From: Aphanothece saxicola GSE-SYN-MK-01-06B | GTDB lineage: Bacteria; Cyanobacteriota; Cyanobacteriia; PCC-6307; Cyanobiaceae | Direction: 5' to 3' | DNA: 64,000 nucleotides | NCBI GenBank assembly: GCA_019359745.1 | Contig: JAHHGT010000010.1 | Span: 53,634-117,633 of the forward strand | Program-made: the position numbers and the translations under genes | Notes under the pieces: generated by a model | The model's input: only the letters and a program-made list of their open reading frames with translations | Told to the model about the DNA's origin: nothing | The model's database searches: none | Part shown: positions 43,301-52,171 of the stretch, one piece after another | How positions within the stretch are numbered: position 1 is the stretch's first letter | Layout of the letters: every line of letters starts with the position of its first letter

Positions 43301-44500
43301 ATGGAACTGTTGCTGATCCATCAGAACCATCCCGGCCAGTTTCGTGATCTGACCCCCGCCCTGGAACGCCGTGGCCACCGCGTCCTCGGCCTGGGTGCCA
43401 CCCCCCGCGGCCAGCGGCTCGACTACGCCTGGCAGGCGCCGGCCCTGCCGGCGGGACTGGTGGATCCACTGCTGGAGACCAACCTGCACCGGGCCGGCCG
43501 CGTCCAGCAGCGCTGCCTGCAACTGCGTGAGCAGGGCTACCGCCCGGAGGCGGTGTTGGCCCACAGCGGCTGGGGGGAGCTGCTCTATCTGGCCGACATC
43601 TGGCCCGAGGCGGTGCTGATCGCCTACCCCGAGCTCTATGCCGCCCCGCTGCTGCTCGGCTATGGCTTCGATGCCGATCTCGGCGAGCCCTCCCCAGCCC
43701 TGCGGGCCCAGTGGCGTCGCGGCAATCTGATGGGTCTGGCGGCGGTGGCCGACGCCGACGCCTGCGTGGTGCCCACCCGTTTCGCCCGCGACACCTTTCC
43801 CCCCCACCTGCGCCAACGTTTCCACGTGCTGCACGAGGGCATTGCCCTGCCCCCCGCCGCCACCGGAACCACCAGCCTGCGGCTGGAGGGCGGCCCCACC
43901 CTGGTGAAGGGGGATCCGGTGATCACCTTCGCCAGCCGCAACCTCGAACCCCTGCGCGGCTTCCGCAGCCTTCTGCGGGCCCTGCCGGCCGTGCTGGCCG
44001 CCCGCCCGGACGCCCGGGCCGTGATCGTGGGGGGCAGCGGCAGCGGCTACGGCGCCCCCTCCTCCCATCCCGATGGCCACAAAGGCGAACTGCTGGCCCT
44101 GCTCGGCCACCGGCTGCCCCTGGATCGCATCCATTTCGTGCCGCCCCTGGCCCACAGCGATCTGCTGGCCCTGTTCCGGATCAGCGCCGCCCACGTCCAC
44201 CTCTCCTATCCCTACGCCCTCTCCTGGAGCCTGCTGGAGGCGATGGCCTCCGGCGCCCTGGTGGTGGCCTCCGACAACCCGCCACTGAACGAGGTGATCC
44301 AGCACGGCCACAACGGACTGCTGGTGCCCTTCAACGACACCGATCGCCTCGCCGAGACCCTGCTGGCCGTGCTGGCCGACCCGAGCGCCTTTGCCGCCAT
44401 GGCCGACGCCGGCCGCGCCACCGTCGCCGCCCGCTACGAGGTGAACCGGGCTGCCGAGGCCTTCGAAGCCCTGATCCGCAGCCTGCGACTGCTGCGCTGA
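43301..44500 (+). CDS. GT4-family glycosyltransferase
   Basis: A 399-residue GT-B enzyme. The N-terminal half starts LLLIHQNHPGQFRDLTPALERRGHRVLGLG; the C-terminal half has PVITFASRNLEPLRGFRSLLRALPAVL, RIHFVPPLAHSDLLALFRISAAHVHLSYPYALSWSLLEAMASGALVVASDNPPLNEVIQHGHNGLLV, which is the GT4 donor-binding signature with E(x)7E-like SLLEAMASGALVV. Start ATG 43301. Its 3' end overlaps the convergent TPR-transferase gene by 67 bases. Probably acts on the exported protein or a surface glycan. Confidence 0.88.
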   Translation: MELLLIHQNHPGQFRDLTPALERRGHRVLGLGATPRGQRLDYAWQAPALPAGLVDPLLETNLHRAGRVQQRCLQLREQGYRPEAVLAHSGWGELLYLADIWPEAVLIAYPELYAAPLLLGYGFDADLGEPSPALRAQWRRGNLMGLAAVADADACVVPTRFARDTFPPHLRQRFHVLHEGIALPPAATGTTSLRLEGGPTLVKGDPVITFASRNLEPLRGFRSLLRALPAVLAARPDARAVIVGGSGSGYGAPSSHPDGHKGELLALLGHRLPLDRIHFVPPLAHSDLLALFRISAAHVHLSYPYALSWSLLEAMASGALVVASDNPPLNEVIQHGHNGLLVPFNDTDRLAETLLAVLADPSAFAAMADAGRATVAARYEVNRAAEAFEALIRSLRLLR

Positions 44501-45798
44501 AGCGCCTGCAGCACCAGCTCCACCACCGGCCGCCAGTCCCGGTCTTCGGCCTGCCGGAACAGGCGCAGGCTCGGGTACCAGGGGCTGTCGTCCCGCTGCC
44601 TCAGCCAGCGGGGATCGGCGCTGAAGGGCAGCAGCACCCAGGTCGGATGGCCCATGGCGCCGGCCAGGTGGGCCATGGCCGTGTCCACCGTGATCACCAG
44701 GTCGGTGCCGGCCAGCACCCGGGCCGTGGCGAGAAAATCACCCATCGGGTCGATGGCCCCGCCGAACAGGTGGCCCACCGGCTCCGCCAACTGCCGGTCC
44801 TCCCCTTGCTGGAGCAGCACCGGCTCACACCCCAGGGCCACCAGACCCTCCACCAGGCGCACCAGGGCGGCGGCCGGCAGGCTGCGCTTGCGGTATTCCC
44901 GGCGGGTGAAGCCATCGCTGAGCTTGCGGCCGCTGGCCCAGGTGAGCCCGATCCGCGGTGGCTGGCCGTAGCCGTCAGCAGATGCGGCGGGGTCCAGGCC
45001 CCGCAGGTAGGTGCCACGCCCATCCGGCCCCGGCGGCTGGGGGCAGGGGGCGCCGCCCAGGGCCGCCGGCAGCGACAGCAGGCTCACCAGGTTCCGGCCA
45101 GCGGCATCCCCTGCGCCGTCTTCATCGGGTTCGGGTCGGGCCCGCACCTCCGGTGGCTGGGGCAACCAGGCCAGCCCCACCTGCAGCAGTGCCACCAGCG
45201 ACGGCTCCACCTCCAGCACCACCTGCTGGCCCCGCGCCGCGGCCTGCTCCATCAAGGGGGGAAGCCAGCGCAGGTACTGCAGGCCATCCCCCAGGCCCTG
45301 TTCGGTGCGCACGTGCAACCGCCGCGCCCGGGCCACCACAGCCCCCACCCCCCCCTCCGGTCCGGGGGCGTGGCTGGGCAGTTCGAAGCGGCGTTCCGCC
45401 AGGGCGTAGGCCTCCCCGTAGGCCTCCAGGCCGATCAGCACCGAGGCGTGGTTGCAGGCCACTTCCGGACTGTCCCGCAGCTGGCGGCTGACCCGGAAGG
45501 CGCGATCGGCGGCCTCGAAGCGGTTGAGATCCCGAAGGCAGTTGCCAAGGCCCATGAAGGGGGCGGGGCTGGACGGCAGCAGCAGGGAGGCCCGCCGGTA
45601 GAGCACCAAGGCCTCCTCCGGCTGATCCGAGAGCCAGAGGGCATTGGCGGCACGCAGGATCAGCGGCACATGTGCTGCGTGGATTTGAATTAATTCCTGG
45701 TAAATACAGGCGGCTTCGCACCACTCCTGCCGACTCTCTGCCTCCCTCGCTTCCTGAAGCACCTGCTCGAATTCGGAATCACTGGAAAGCATTGGCAT
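44434..45798 (-). CDS. TPR protein with GT9/heptosyltransferase-like domain
   Basis: A 454-residue protein. Residues 1-140 are TPR units (EFEQVLQEAREAESRQEWCEAACIYQELIQIH, EALVLYRRASLLLPSSPAPFMGLGNCLRDLNRFEAADRAF). Residues 150-440 resemble GT9/heptosyltransferase proteins: LRTEQGLGDGLQYLRWLPPL, PRIGLTWASGRK, LVITVDTAMAHLAGAMGHPTWVLLPFSADPRW. Tandem TPR-GT proteins are common in cyanobacterial glycosylation of extracellular proteins. It is convergent with the GT4 gene with a 67-base overlap and divergent from the exported protein gene. Confidence 0.85.
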   Translation of the reverse strand: MPMLSSDSEFEQVLQEAREAESRQEWCEAACIYQELIQIHAAHVPLILRAANALWLSDQPEEALVLYRRASLLLPSSPAPFMGLGNCLRDLNRFEAADRAFRVSRQLRDSPEVACNHASVLIGLEAYGEAYALAERRFELPSHAPGPEGGVGAVVARARRLHVRTEQGLGDGLQYLRWLPPLMEQAAARGQQVVLEVEPSLVALLQVGLAWLPQPPEVRARPEPDEDGAGDAAGRNLVSLLSLPAALGGAPCPQPPGPDGRGTYLRGLDPAASADGYGQPPRIGLTWASGRKLSDGFTRREYRKRSLPAAALVRLVEGLVALGCEPVLLQQGEDRQLAEPVGHLFGGAIDPMGDFLATARVLAGTDLVITVDTAMAHLAGAMGHPTWVLLPFSADPRWLRQRDDSPWYPSLRLFRQAEDRDWRPVVELVLQALQRSSRRLRIRASKASAARFTS

Positions 45799-45910
45799 GA
45801 CAGGAATTGTGGACCACGGTTAGCGCTGCGGCAACGATGTCTTTCCTGAAAGTCTGCCTGCAGCTCCCAGGTCGGCGGCAAAGGCCTGTCAAAGACAACG
45901 TTAGGTTTTG

Positions 45911-45925
45911 CTCACCGTTGGTGAG
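45911..45925. promoter_or_regulatory. Inverted repeat in the promoter region of the exported protein
   Basis: CTCACC-GTT-GGTGAG, a perfect 6-bp inverted repeat, lies 101 bases upstream of the exported-protein start and 112 bases from the divergent TPR-transferase start. It could be an operator controlling both genes or a structured 5' leader. No regulator is evident in the window. Confidence 0.45.
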
Positions 45926-46026
45926 ATGTTTGAGAGAGGAAGTTGAAAACGTCACACGGGATACACGCAGGTCCGAATACAAGCCCGTAAGCTTCGTTTC
46001 AACGAATACCCGGCATTTTTCTCGAA

Positions 46027-46791
46027 ATGGCTTCCTCCGATACCCTTTCGATCTTCGTGCCGAATCCCGGCGAGACGATCACCCAGACCACCTCTTCCGG
46101 CGCCAAGGTCCTCACCAGCCTCAGCGCCGACACGGTCAACACCCGCGTCTTCCCCAACCAGGGCCGCAGCATCGATGATGTGGGCATCAAGGAGCCCACC
46201 ACCGGTGACACGCGCACCACATTCTCGGGAGCTTCCAAGGACACTTCCTATACCGGCAACGCCGACGACAACAGCGTCACTTTCACCGGCGACGCCCGTA
46301 ATACCTCGATCAGCACGGGCGCTGGCGACGACACCCTGATCGCCACCGATATCACCAGAGGCACCATTTCCCTTGGCAATGGTGACAACACCGCCATCAC
46401 CGGTGCGCTCAAGGACACCACCATGACCGCCGGCACTGGGGCCGACAGCGTCACCATCACCGACAAGGCCGATGGCGTCAGGATCAGCACCGGCGCCGGT
46501 GATGACACGCTGATCTTCGGTGGCAAGGTCAGCGGTTCCACCATCCTGCTGGGCCAGGGGGCTGACGTTCTCGACTTCTCCGCCAAGGTGCAGAACACCT
46601 GGATCGACCTCGGCAACGACACCGTCGTCGACCAGGTCTTCTTCAACGTCAAGGGCGATCTCGGCAACGGCACCCAGATCTTCGGCGCCGGCGACGGCGA
46701 CCTGCTCATCATCGGCGGTGAGGAATACGCCTTCGATTACAGCCAGACGGCCTTCATCTCCACCCAGGGCGACTCGATCACCTTCGGCTGA
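46027..46791 (+). CDS. Probable type I-secreted beta-roll surface protein
   Basis: A 254-residue acidic, Gly/Asp/Thr-rich protein without N-terminal signal peptide, as expected for a type I substrate. From about residue 67 it consists of about seven repeats of roughly 20 residues, each with a GAGDDT/GNGDNT/GTGADS/GQGADV-type turn (for example STGAGDDTLI twice), typical of calcium-binding beta-roll or solenoid folds related to RTX. The C-terminus DYSQTAFISTQGDSITFG resembles the hydrophobic/aromatic terminal secretion element. Its gene lies close to the exporter and among glycosyltransferases, so it is the leading candidate substrate; a direct test is lacking. Confidence 0.78.
   Translation: MASSDTLSIFVPNPGETITQTTSSGAKVLTSLSADTVNTRVFPNQGRSIDDVGIKEPTTGDTRTTFSGASKDTSYTGNADDNSVTFTGDARNTSISTGAGDDTLIATDITRGTISLGNGDNTAITGALKDTTMTAGTGADSVTITDKADGVRISTGAGDDTLIFGGKVSGSTILLGQGADVLDFSAKVQNTWIDLGNDTVVDQVFFNVKGDLGNGTQIFGAGDGDLLIIGGEEYAFDYSQTAFISTQGDSITFG
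46225..46650 (+). repeat. About seven 20-residue beta-roll repeats
   Basis: Codes residues about 67-207 of the exported protein. Consensus is roughly small-x-A-x-x-T-x-I-x-x-G-x-G-x-D-x-[VL]-x-[IF], with hydrophobic residues every other position and a GxGxD-like turn in most units. The DNA copies have diverged, so the repeats are old. Confidence 0.75.
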
Positions 46792-46806
46792 TTACCCCAG
46801 CCACCC

Positions 46807-47844
46807 GTGGCCAGCTTGGAACAGGACCGCTTCGCCCGTAACTACGTCACCTGCCTTGAGAAGGGGGACCTTGCCGCTGCAAGGTCCCTTCTTTTTCTCT
46901 GGACCAGGACCTACTTCTCCACCCTGCCGACGTCCCCCAGCCGCCGCGACCTCACCAATCCGGATCTCTGGGGCTGCCTGGCCCAGTACGCCTCCCGCAG
47001 CGGTGATCGCGCCCCGGTGGACGACTTCTGGCAGCAGCTGGATGGGGTCTGTCCCCGCACCAGCACGCCCACGGCGATCCCCCTGCTGGGCGTTCCTGTC
47101 CTCAACCGGCCCGATCTGCTGCTGCGGCTGCTCGACAGCCTCGACCACCCCGTCGAGACGCTCGCCATCGTCGACAACAGCATCGCTTCCGGCCTTGCCG
47201 ACACGGCCGCCCTCAGCCGGCTGCTGGCCCAACTCGAGCGCGAGCCCCCCTCCGGCATCGGGCAGGTTCGGGTGGCGCGGCCCTTCGCCAACCAGGGCGT
47301 CGCCTCCAGCTGGAACGCGATTCTCACGGCCTTTCCCGAAGCGCCCTTCGCCTTGCTGGTCAACAACGACGTGGTCTTCGCCCCGGGCGTCCTGGCCCAG
47401 GTGATCGAACGGGTCGATCCGTCCCGTCCCCAGTTCCTGCCGCTGCTGCCGGCCCCCCAGGAGTTCTCCGCCTTCGCCATCACCCCGGCCGCCTGGGATC
47501 GGGTGGGCCTCTTCGATGCCAACTTCCACCCCGCCTACTGCGAAGACCTCGACTTCGCCGAGCGCCTGCGCGCCAGCGGCGCCGTCGACTGGATCACCCC
47601 GGCCGACCTCCAGGGTCTGCAGCTGCGGGCCAACCCCACCGCCAGCGCCACCATCGCCAGCGATCCCCGGCTGGAGGCCTGCAACCGCACCACCTTCCTG
47701 CTCAACAGCCTCTGGTTGCACAGCCGGCGGCGGCTGGAGCAGCCCCACCGCGGCACCTGGATGCGGCGCTGGCTGAGCCAGTGGGTGCTGGAGCCCGCCA
47801 CTCCCCAGGCCGCTGAGGTCGCCATCGACGCGGTGGCCCCATGA
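46807..47844 (+). CDS. GT2-family glycosyltransferase
   Basis: A GT-A transferase with PLLGVPVLNRPDLLLRLLDSL, SSWNAILTAFPEAPFALLVNNDVVFAPGVLAQVI (DxD-like NNDV) and RVGLFDANFHPAYCEDLDFAERLRASG, the rhamnosyl/GT2 pattern. From GTG 46807 it has 345 residues, but a strong terminator-like hairpin sits over codons 20-30, so GTG 47017 (275 residues, beginning just before the conserved domain) may be the real start. Its stop overlaps the next gene (ATGA). Likely partner of the exported protein next door. Confidence 0.82.
   Translation: MASLEQDRFARNYVTCLEKGDLAAARSLLFLWTRTYFSTLPTSPSRRDLTNPDLWGCLAQYASRSGDRAPVDDFWQQLDGVCPRTSTPTAIPLLGVPVLNRPDLLLRLLDSLDHPVETLAIVDNSIASGLADTAALSRLLAQLEREPPSGIGQVRVARPFANQGVASSWNAILTAFPEAPFALLVNNDVVFAPGVLAQVIERVDPSRPQFLPLLPAPQEFSAFAITPAAWDRVGLFDANFHPAYCEDLDFAERLRASGAVDWITPADLQGLQLRANPTASATIASDPRLEACNRTTFLLNSLWLHSRRRLEQPHRGTWMRRWLSQWVLEPATPQAAEVAIDAVAP
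46865..46896 (+). terminator. Intrinsic terminator of the exported-protein gene
   Basis: GGGACCTTGC and GCAAGGTCCC form a perfect 10-bp stem with a CGCT tetraloop, followed by TTCTTTTT. It begins 74 bases after the stop of the exported-protein gene, but lies inside the open frame of the next glycosyltransferase (starting at 46807). This is the clearest intrinsic terminator in the window. Confidence 0.8.
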
Positions 47845-48080
47845 GCCTGCAGGTTCGCCCCGATCGCTCCCCCCGGGTGCCGCAGGACGCCACCCCCCTC
47901 GGCTGGCCGATCGGTGGCGGCCTTCTGTTGGTGCTGGTGGTCACGTTGGTGGTGGGGCTGCAGCTCGGCGCCCTGCCCTGGCGCTTCCGCAAGCAGATGT
48001 GGCAACTGCAGGGGGCCCTGGCCGGGGGTGCCGTGGGGATGGTGGTGGGCGTCGCCATCGGCCGCCGGCGGCAGCCATGA
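47841..48080 (+). CDS. Small membrane protein in glycosyltransferase operon
   Basis: A 79-residue protein whose ATG overlaps the preceding stop and whose stop overlaps the next start (ATGA both times). Two hydrophobic segments (IGGGLLLVLVVTLVVGLQLGAL and LAGGAVGMVVGVAIG) predict two membrane helices, the second followed by a basic GRRRQP tail. Not recognised; coupling to transferases suggests a membrane role in the same pathway. Confidence 0.75.
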   Translation: MSLQVRPDRSPRVPQDATPLGWPIGGGLLLVLVVTLVVGLQLGALPWRFRKQMWQLQGALAGGAVGMVVGVAIGRRRQP

Positions 48081-49225
48081 ACACCCTGCCCCGCCTGATG
48101 CACCGCTTCCAGGACCAGGACCTCGGCCCCCGGCCCCGGATCGTGGTGCTCGGGGCCGCCAAGCTGGGCAACTACGTGGTGCTGCAACCGCTGCTGCGGG
48201 GGCTGCGCCACAAGTACCCAGGCGCCAGGCTCACCTATGTGGGCAGCCAGCGCACCAAGGCACTGGAGCGGCTCAATCCCTGGATCGATGCCAGCCTGCC
48301 GCTGGCGGAGCAGGGGCCGGCCGCCCTGCCGGCCCTGGCGCAGTGGCGGCGAACCCTGCCAGACCGGAACCACGGCGAGGGGGTGGATCTGGTCATCAAT
48401 GCCGACGGCCACGCCCCCCACACCGCCGCCTGGACCCAGGCCCTGGCGCCCCGCTTCGTGGTCGGAGCGGCGCCGATCCCGCCGGGCGATCACCCCCTGC
48501 AGGCCCTGGCCCTTGATCCCCACTGGGCCAGCCCCGCCCTGGTGCAGCGCTACGCCGGCTGGATCGCCAGCAACAGCATCCGTGAACTCCAGTGCCGCGT
48601 CGCCTGGGTGGACACCGACTTCGAACGGGTGGAACTCCCCTGGAAGCCCGCACCGCTGGGGCTGCCGTCGGTGCTGATCGCCGTGAACGGCGAGCGTGCC
48701 GCCAAGCTCTGGCCGCTTGAGAACTGGCTGGCCCTGCTCGAGCGCCTGCGGCGGGAGATGGGCCTGGCGGCCGGGGCCATCGGCCTGATCGGCGGCCCTC
48801 CCCCCGCCGAACCAAGGCAGGCCGGCGATCGGCTCGAGCGGGCCCTGCTGGCCCGCGCCGGCCTGCGGGACCTGCGTGGGCGACTCAGCCTGCCGGTGCT
48901 GGTGGGGGCCCTGGCCCGCAGCCGGCTCTGCATCGCCGTCGATTCCGGCCCGCTGCATCTGGCCGCGGCCGCCGGTTGCCCCACCGTGGCCCTGTTCGGC
49001 ACCGACGCCGACGGCATCGGTGCCAGCCCCCGGGATCTCTGGGCCCCCCGGGCCGACCATGTCTGGATCAGCCGCAGCAAGCACCGCTGCGGCGGTTGCG
49101 ATCAGCTGGGCTTCGAGAACCCCGCCTGCCCCCTGGAGCACCACGACTGCATGGACGGGCTGCCGCCCGAAGCGGTGTGGCCCCTGGTGCAGCGGGCCTG
49201 GCAGCAGGGCGGTCAGCGCTCCTGA
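48077..49225 (+). CDS. GT9/heptosyltransferase-like glycosyltransferase
   Basis: A 382-residue GT-B enzyme of the GT9 type: PRIVVLGAAKLGNYVVLQPLLRGLRHKYPGARLTYVG at the N-terminus, IAVNGERAAKLWPLENWLALLERL, and SRLCIAVDSGPLHLAAAAGCPTVALFGTDADG, the donor-site signature. Four cysteines near the C-terminus (HRCGGCDQLGFENPACPLEHHDC) may form a metal site, as seen in some GT9 proteins. It ends the operon 46807-49225. Confidence 0.87.
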   Translation: MNTLPRLMHRFQDQDLGPRPRIVVLGAAKLGNYVVLQPLLRGLRHKYPGARLTYVGSQRTKALERLNPWIDASLPLAEQGPAALPALAQWRRTLPDRNHGEGVDLVINADGHAPHTAAWTQALAPRFVVGAAPIPPGDHPLQALALDPHWASPALVQRYAGWIASNSIRELQCRVAWVDTDFERVELPWKPAPLGLPSVLIAVNGERAAKLWPLENWLALLERLRREMGLAAGAIGLIGGPPPAEPRQAGDRLERALLARAGLRDLRGRLSLPVLVGALARSRLCIAVDSGPLHLAAAAGCPTVALFGTDADGIGASPRDLWAPRADHVWISRSKHRCGGCDQLGFENPACPLEHHDCMDGLPPEAVWPLVQRAWQQGGQRS

Positions 49226-49237
49226 GACCCACCCGGT

Positions 49238-49459
49238 TCAGGGGCGCTTATCCGCCATCAGTTTCTCGATCTTGCGGATCCGCTGCAGGGTGGTCTGCCA
49301 GACCTCCAGCTGGAAGGCCCGCTCGCGATCGCCGGCCGCCACCGCAGCTCGGCACTCCTCCACGAGCGCTTCAAGATCCTCGCGACGCTCGAAGGCTTCC
49401 CAGAGCTGGCGCTCGATCCGGGCCCGCTCGATGAAGTTCCAGCGCTGCAACCAAGACAT
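49238..49459 (-). CDS. Small helical conserved protein, 73 aa
   Basis: Starts MSWLQRWNFIERARIERQLWEAFERREDLEALVEECRAAVAAGD and continues as charged amphipathic helix, suggesting a coiled coil. Convergent with the GT9 gene and divergent from dxr. I recognise it only as an uncharacterised cyanobacterial-type protein. Confidence 0.65.
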   Translation of the reverse strand: MSWLQRWNFIERARIERQLWEAFERREDLEALVEECRAAVAAGDRERAFQLEVWQTTLQRIRKIEKLMADKRP

Positions 49460-49551
49460 GAAAGCGGTTCGGTGTCGCCCCAGTTAAGCCAGCGCCGCCG
49501 GCGTCCGGAGATGGGACACTGGGACGCCATGAATCCTGCTGGGGCCAGCCT

Positions 49552-50802
49552 GTGAAAGCCATCGCCGTGCTGGGCTCCACCGGGTCGATCGGCACCCAGA
49601 CCCTGGAGATCGCTGAGGAGTTCCCCGATCGCTTCCAGGTGGTGGCCCTCACCGCCGGCCGCAACCTCGATCTGCTGGTGGAGCAGATCATCCGCCACCA
49701 GCCGGAGGTGGTGGCCCTGGCCGAGGCCGACCGGGTCGCCGAGCTGGCCAGCCGCCTGGCGGCCCTGGAACCGGCCCGGCGTCCGGCCCGGCTGCCAGAG
49801 CTGGTGGGGGGATCCGAGGGCCTCTGCGCCGCTGCGGCCTGGCCCAGCGCCGACCTGGTGGTCACCGGCATCGTCGGGTGTGCCGGTCTGCTGCCCACCC
49901 TGGCGGCGATCCGGGCCGGCAAGGACCTGGCCCTGGCCAACAAGGAAACTCTGATCGCCGCCGGCCCGGTGGTGCTGCCCGAACTGAAGCGAAGCGGCAG
50001 CCGCCTGCTGCCCGCCGATTCGGAGCATTCGGCCCTGTTCCAGTGCCTGCAGGGCACCCCCTGGGCGGACACCGCCCGTCTCTCCACCGGCGTGCCGACG
50101 CCCGGTCTGCGCCGGATCCAGCTCACCGCCTCCGGCGGGGCCTTCCGCGACTGGCCCGCCGCCGACCTGGCCAAGGCCACCGTGGCCGATGCCACCAGCC
50201 ACCCCAACTGGAGCATGGGGCGCAAGATCACGGTGGATTCAGCCACCTTGATGAACAAGGGTCTGGAGGTGATCGAGGCCCACTACCTGTTCGGCCTCGA
50301 CTACGACCACATCGAGATCGTCATCCACCCCCAGAGCATCATCCATTCGATGGTGGAGCTGGCCGACTCCTCGGTGCTGGCCCAGCTGGGCTGGCCCGAC
50401 ATGAAGCTGCCCCTGCTTTATTGCCTCAGCTGGCCGGAGCGGTTGGAGACCCCCTGGCGCCGCCTCGATCTCACCGCCGTGGGCCAGCTCACCTTCCGCG
50501 CCCCCGACAGCGCCAAGTACCCCTGCATGGCGCTGGCCTACGCCGCCGGCCGGGCCGGCGGCACCATGCCCGCCGTGCTCAATGCCGCCAACGAGCAGGC
50601 CGTGGCCCTGTTCCTGGAGGAGGCGGTTCCCTTCCTGGCCATCCCCGAGCTGATCGAACGGGTCTGCGACCGCCACCGCGTCGACCACCACGGCGCCCCC
50701 TCCCTCGACGACGTGCTGGCCGTGGACAGCTGGGCCCGCCAGGCCACCCGCGAGGCGGCCGTCGCCCTCCACGGGCAACCGGCCGCGGCCCTGCCGGCAT
50801 GA
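49552..50802 (+). CDS. dxr: 1-Deoxy-D-xylulose 5-phosphate reductoisomerase
   Basis: Second enzyme of the MEP isoprenoid pathway, converting DXP to MEP with NADPH. The 416-residue sequence has the NADPH motif [25 protein letters not shown], the metal/substrate site [15 protein letters not shown], the flexible loop [30 protein letters not shown] and [11 protein letters not shown] start at 49552. Its stop overlaps the ferredoxin start (ATGA), a potentially useful pairing because later MEP steps use ferredoxin-dependent Fe-S enzymes. Confidence 0.97.
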   Translation: MKAIAVLGSTGSIGTQTLEIAEEFPDRFQVVALTAGRNLDLLVEQIIRHQPEVVALAEADRVAELASRLAALEPARRPARLPELVGGSEGLCAAAAWPSADLVVTGIVGCAGLLPTLAAIRAGKDLALANKETLIAAGPVVLPELKRSGSRLLPADSEHSALFQCLQGTPWADTARLSTGVPTPGLRRIQLTASGGAFRDWPAADLAKATVADATSHPNWSMGRKITVDSATLMNKGLEVIEAHYLFGLDYDHIEIVIHPQSIIHSMVELADSSVLAQLGWPDMKLPLLYCLSWPERLETPWRRLDLTAVGQLTFRAPDSAKYPCMALAYAAGRAGGTMPAVLNAANEQAVALFLEEAVPFLAIPELIERVCDRHRVDHHGAPSLDDVLAVDSWARQATREAAVALHGQPAAALPA

Positions 50803-51149
50803 GCGGCGTCCAGCACCACCTGCTGCTCTGCGCCACCCCCACCAAGGCGCTCTGCGGCGACCCGGCCGTTGGTGCGGCCAGCTGGAACCGGCTCAAGCAG
50901 CTGGTTCGAGAGCTGGGGCTGGAGGAACCCGGCCGGCCCCAAGGCGTGGTGCTGCGCACCAAGGCCGACTGCCTGCGTGTCTGCTGCGAGGGCCCGGTGC
51001 TGCTGATCTGGCCGGAGGGCCTCACCTACGGCGGCGTCACCCCCGAGCGGATCGAGCGGATCGTGCACCAGCACGTGATCGGCGGGGAGCCGATCAAGGA
51101 GTGGATCGTGCGCCGCACCCCCTTCAGCCGCCCCCTTCCCCCCGGCTGA
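50799..51149 (+). CDS. Thioredoxin-like [2Fe-2S] ferredoxin
   Basis: A 116-residue protein with four cysteines in the thioredoxin-like ferredoxin arrangement: C11 and C19 in [13 protein letters not shown], then C58 and C62 in [11 protein letters not shown]. The following [32 protein letters not shown] matches this family's core. Translationally coupled to dxr. The stop lies inside the 3' end of the convergent hydrolase gene (26-base overlap). Partner unknown. Confidence 0.87.
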   Translation: MSGVQHHLLLCATPTKALCGDPAVGAASWNRLKQLVRELGLEEPGRPQGVVLRTKADCLRVCCEGPVLLIWPEGLTYGGVTPERIERIVHQHVIGGEPIKEWIVRRTPFSRPLPPG

Positions 51150-52155
51150 GCCGCCGCAACCAGGCCACCACCAGCCGATCGGCCCAGCAGGCCGACCCGT
51201 CACCGGGGGCATGGAAGCCGTTGTGGCCGCCATGGGGCGTGATCACCACCGTGGGGACCTCTCCCGAGCCGGGCCCGGCCTGGCTCGGGAGCAGGGCTGC
51301 CAGCTGCCGCAGCGGGCCCACCGGCACCCATGGGTCGTCGCCGGCATGGAGCAGCAGGGTGGGGGGCAGGGGCCGGCCCTCGAGCAGGGAAGACAGGGGA
51401 CTGGCGGCGGCGTAGTAGGCGGCCACCGAGGCGAAACCCCAGCGCGGCGCCGTGATGGCCGCATCGAAGGCGCGGATCGTGCGGGCTCGCGTTGGCCCCA
51501 GCAGCGCCTGGCGCTCCGCCTGCTGGAGCCCACCCGGATCGGCGAGGGTCTGCTCCCGCAGACGCTGCATCAGCCAACGCTGGTACACCCGGTTGCGGCG
51601 GCGCTCGAACTGGACAGCGCACACCCCCAGATCGAGGGGACTGCTGACGCTGACCAAGCCATCGAAGTCGAGGCCGGCCAGGCCAGCGTTGAGCAGCACC
51701 GTGCCCCCCAGGGAAATGCCGGCGCCATAGAGCGGCAGGTCGGGGGCCAGCTGCCGGGCCCGGGCCACGGCCGGCCCAAGATCGTCGTTGCAGAGGGCGC
51801 AGTAGGTGCCCCGGGCCAGGGGTCGGCCGCGGCCGGCACCCCGCAGGTTGAGGCGCAGCACGGCGAAACCCTCGGCGACCAGGGCCTGGGCCAGGCGCCG
51901 CGGCCCGGGGCCGTCGCTGGAGCCCCCCAGACCATGCAGCACCAGCACCAGAGCGATCGGGGCCCCGCCATCGGGACGGTCCAGCAGTCCCACCAGCTGG
52001 TCGCCATCCGCCAGGGGGATCGGCAGCTCCTCAGAGCGATCGGGGGGGAACCGCTGGGGCCGCAGGGTGTCCCGCAGGGTCTGCAGATCGCCGCCGATCC
52101 AGGGGGAACGCTGGCGGAAGGGAGGCAGGCCGAGGTGGTGGGGAAGCTGGCTCAC
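51124..52155 (-). CDS. YheT-family alpha/beta hydrolase
   Basis: A 343-residue hydrolase: N-terminal lid-like region, then VLVLHGLGGSSDGP (oxyanion region), LYGAGISLGGTVLLNAG with the nucleophile Ser in GxSxG, Asp in LHAGDDPWVPVG and His in ITPHGGHNGFH, completing the triad. The layout and RLNLRGAGRGRPLARGTYCA segment match the YheT group. Physiological ester or substrate unknown. Co-directional with the pnt genes, 16 bases after pntB. Confidence 0.86.
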   Translation of the reverse strand: MSQLPHHLGLPPFRQRSPWIGGDLQTLRDTLRPQRFPPDRSEELPIPLADGDQLVGLLDRPDGGAPIALVLVLHGLGGSSDGPGPRRLAQALVAEGFAVLRLNLRGAGRGRPLARGTYCALCNDDLGPAVARARQLAPDLPLYGAGISLGGTVLLNAGLAGLDFDGLVSVSSPLDLGVCAVQFERRRNRVYQRWLMQRLREQTLADPGGLQQAERQALLGPTRARTIRAFDAAITAPRWGFASVAAYYAAASPLSSLLEGRPLPPTLLLHAGDDPWVPVGPLRQLAALLPSQAGPGSGEVPTVVITPHGGHNGFHAPGDGSACWADRLVVAWLRRLSRGEGGG

Positions 52156-52171
52156 GACCCCGGCCCCAACC

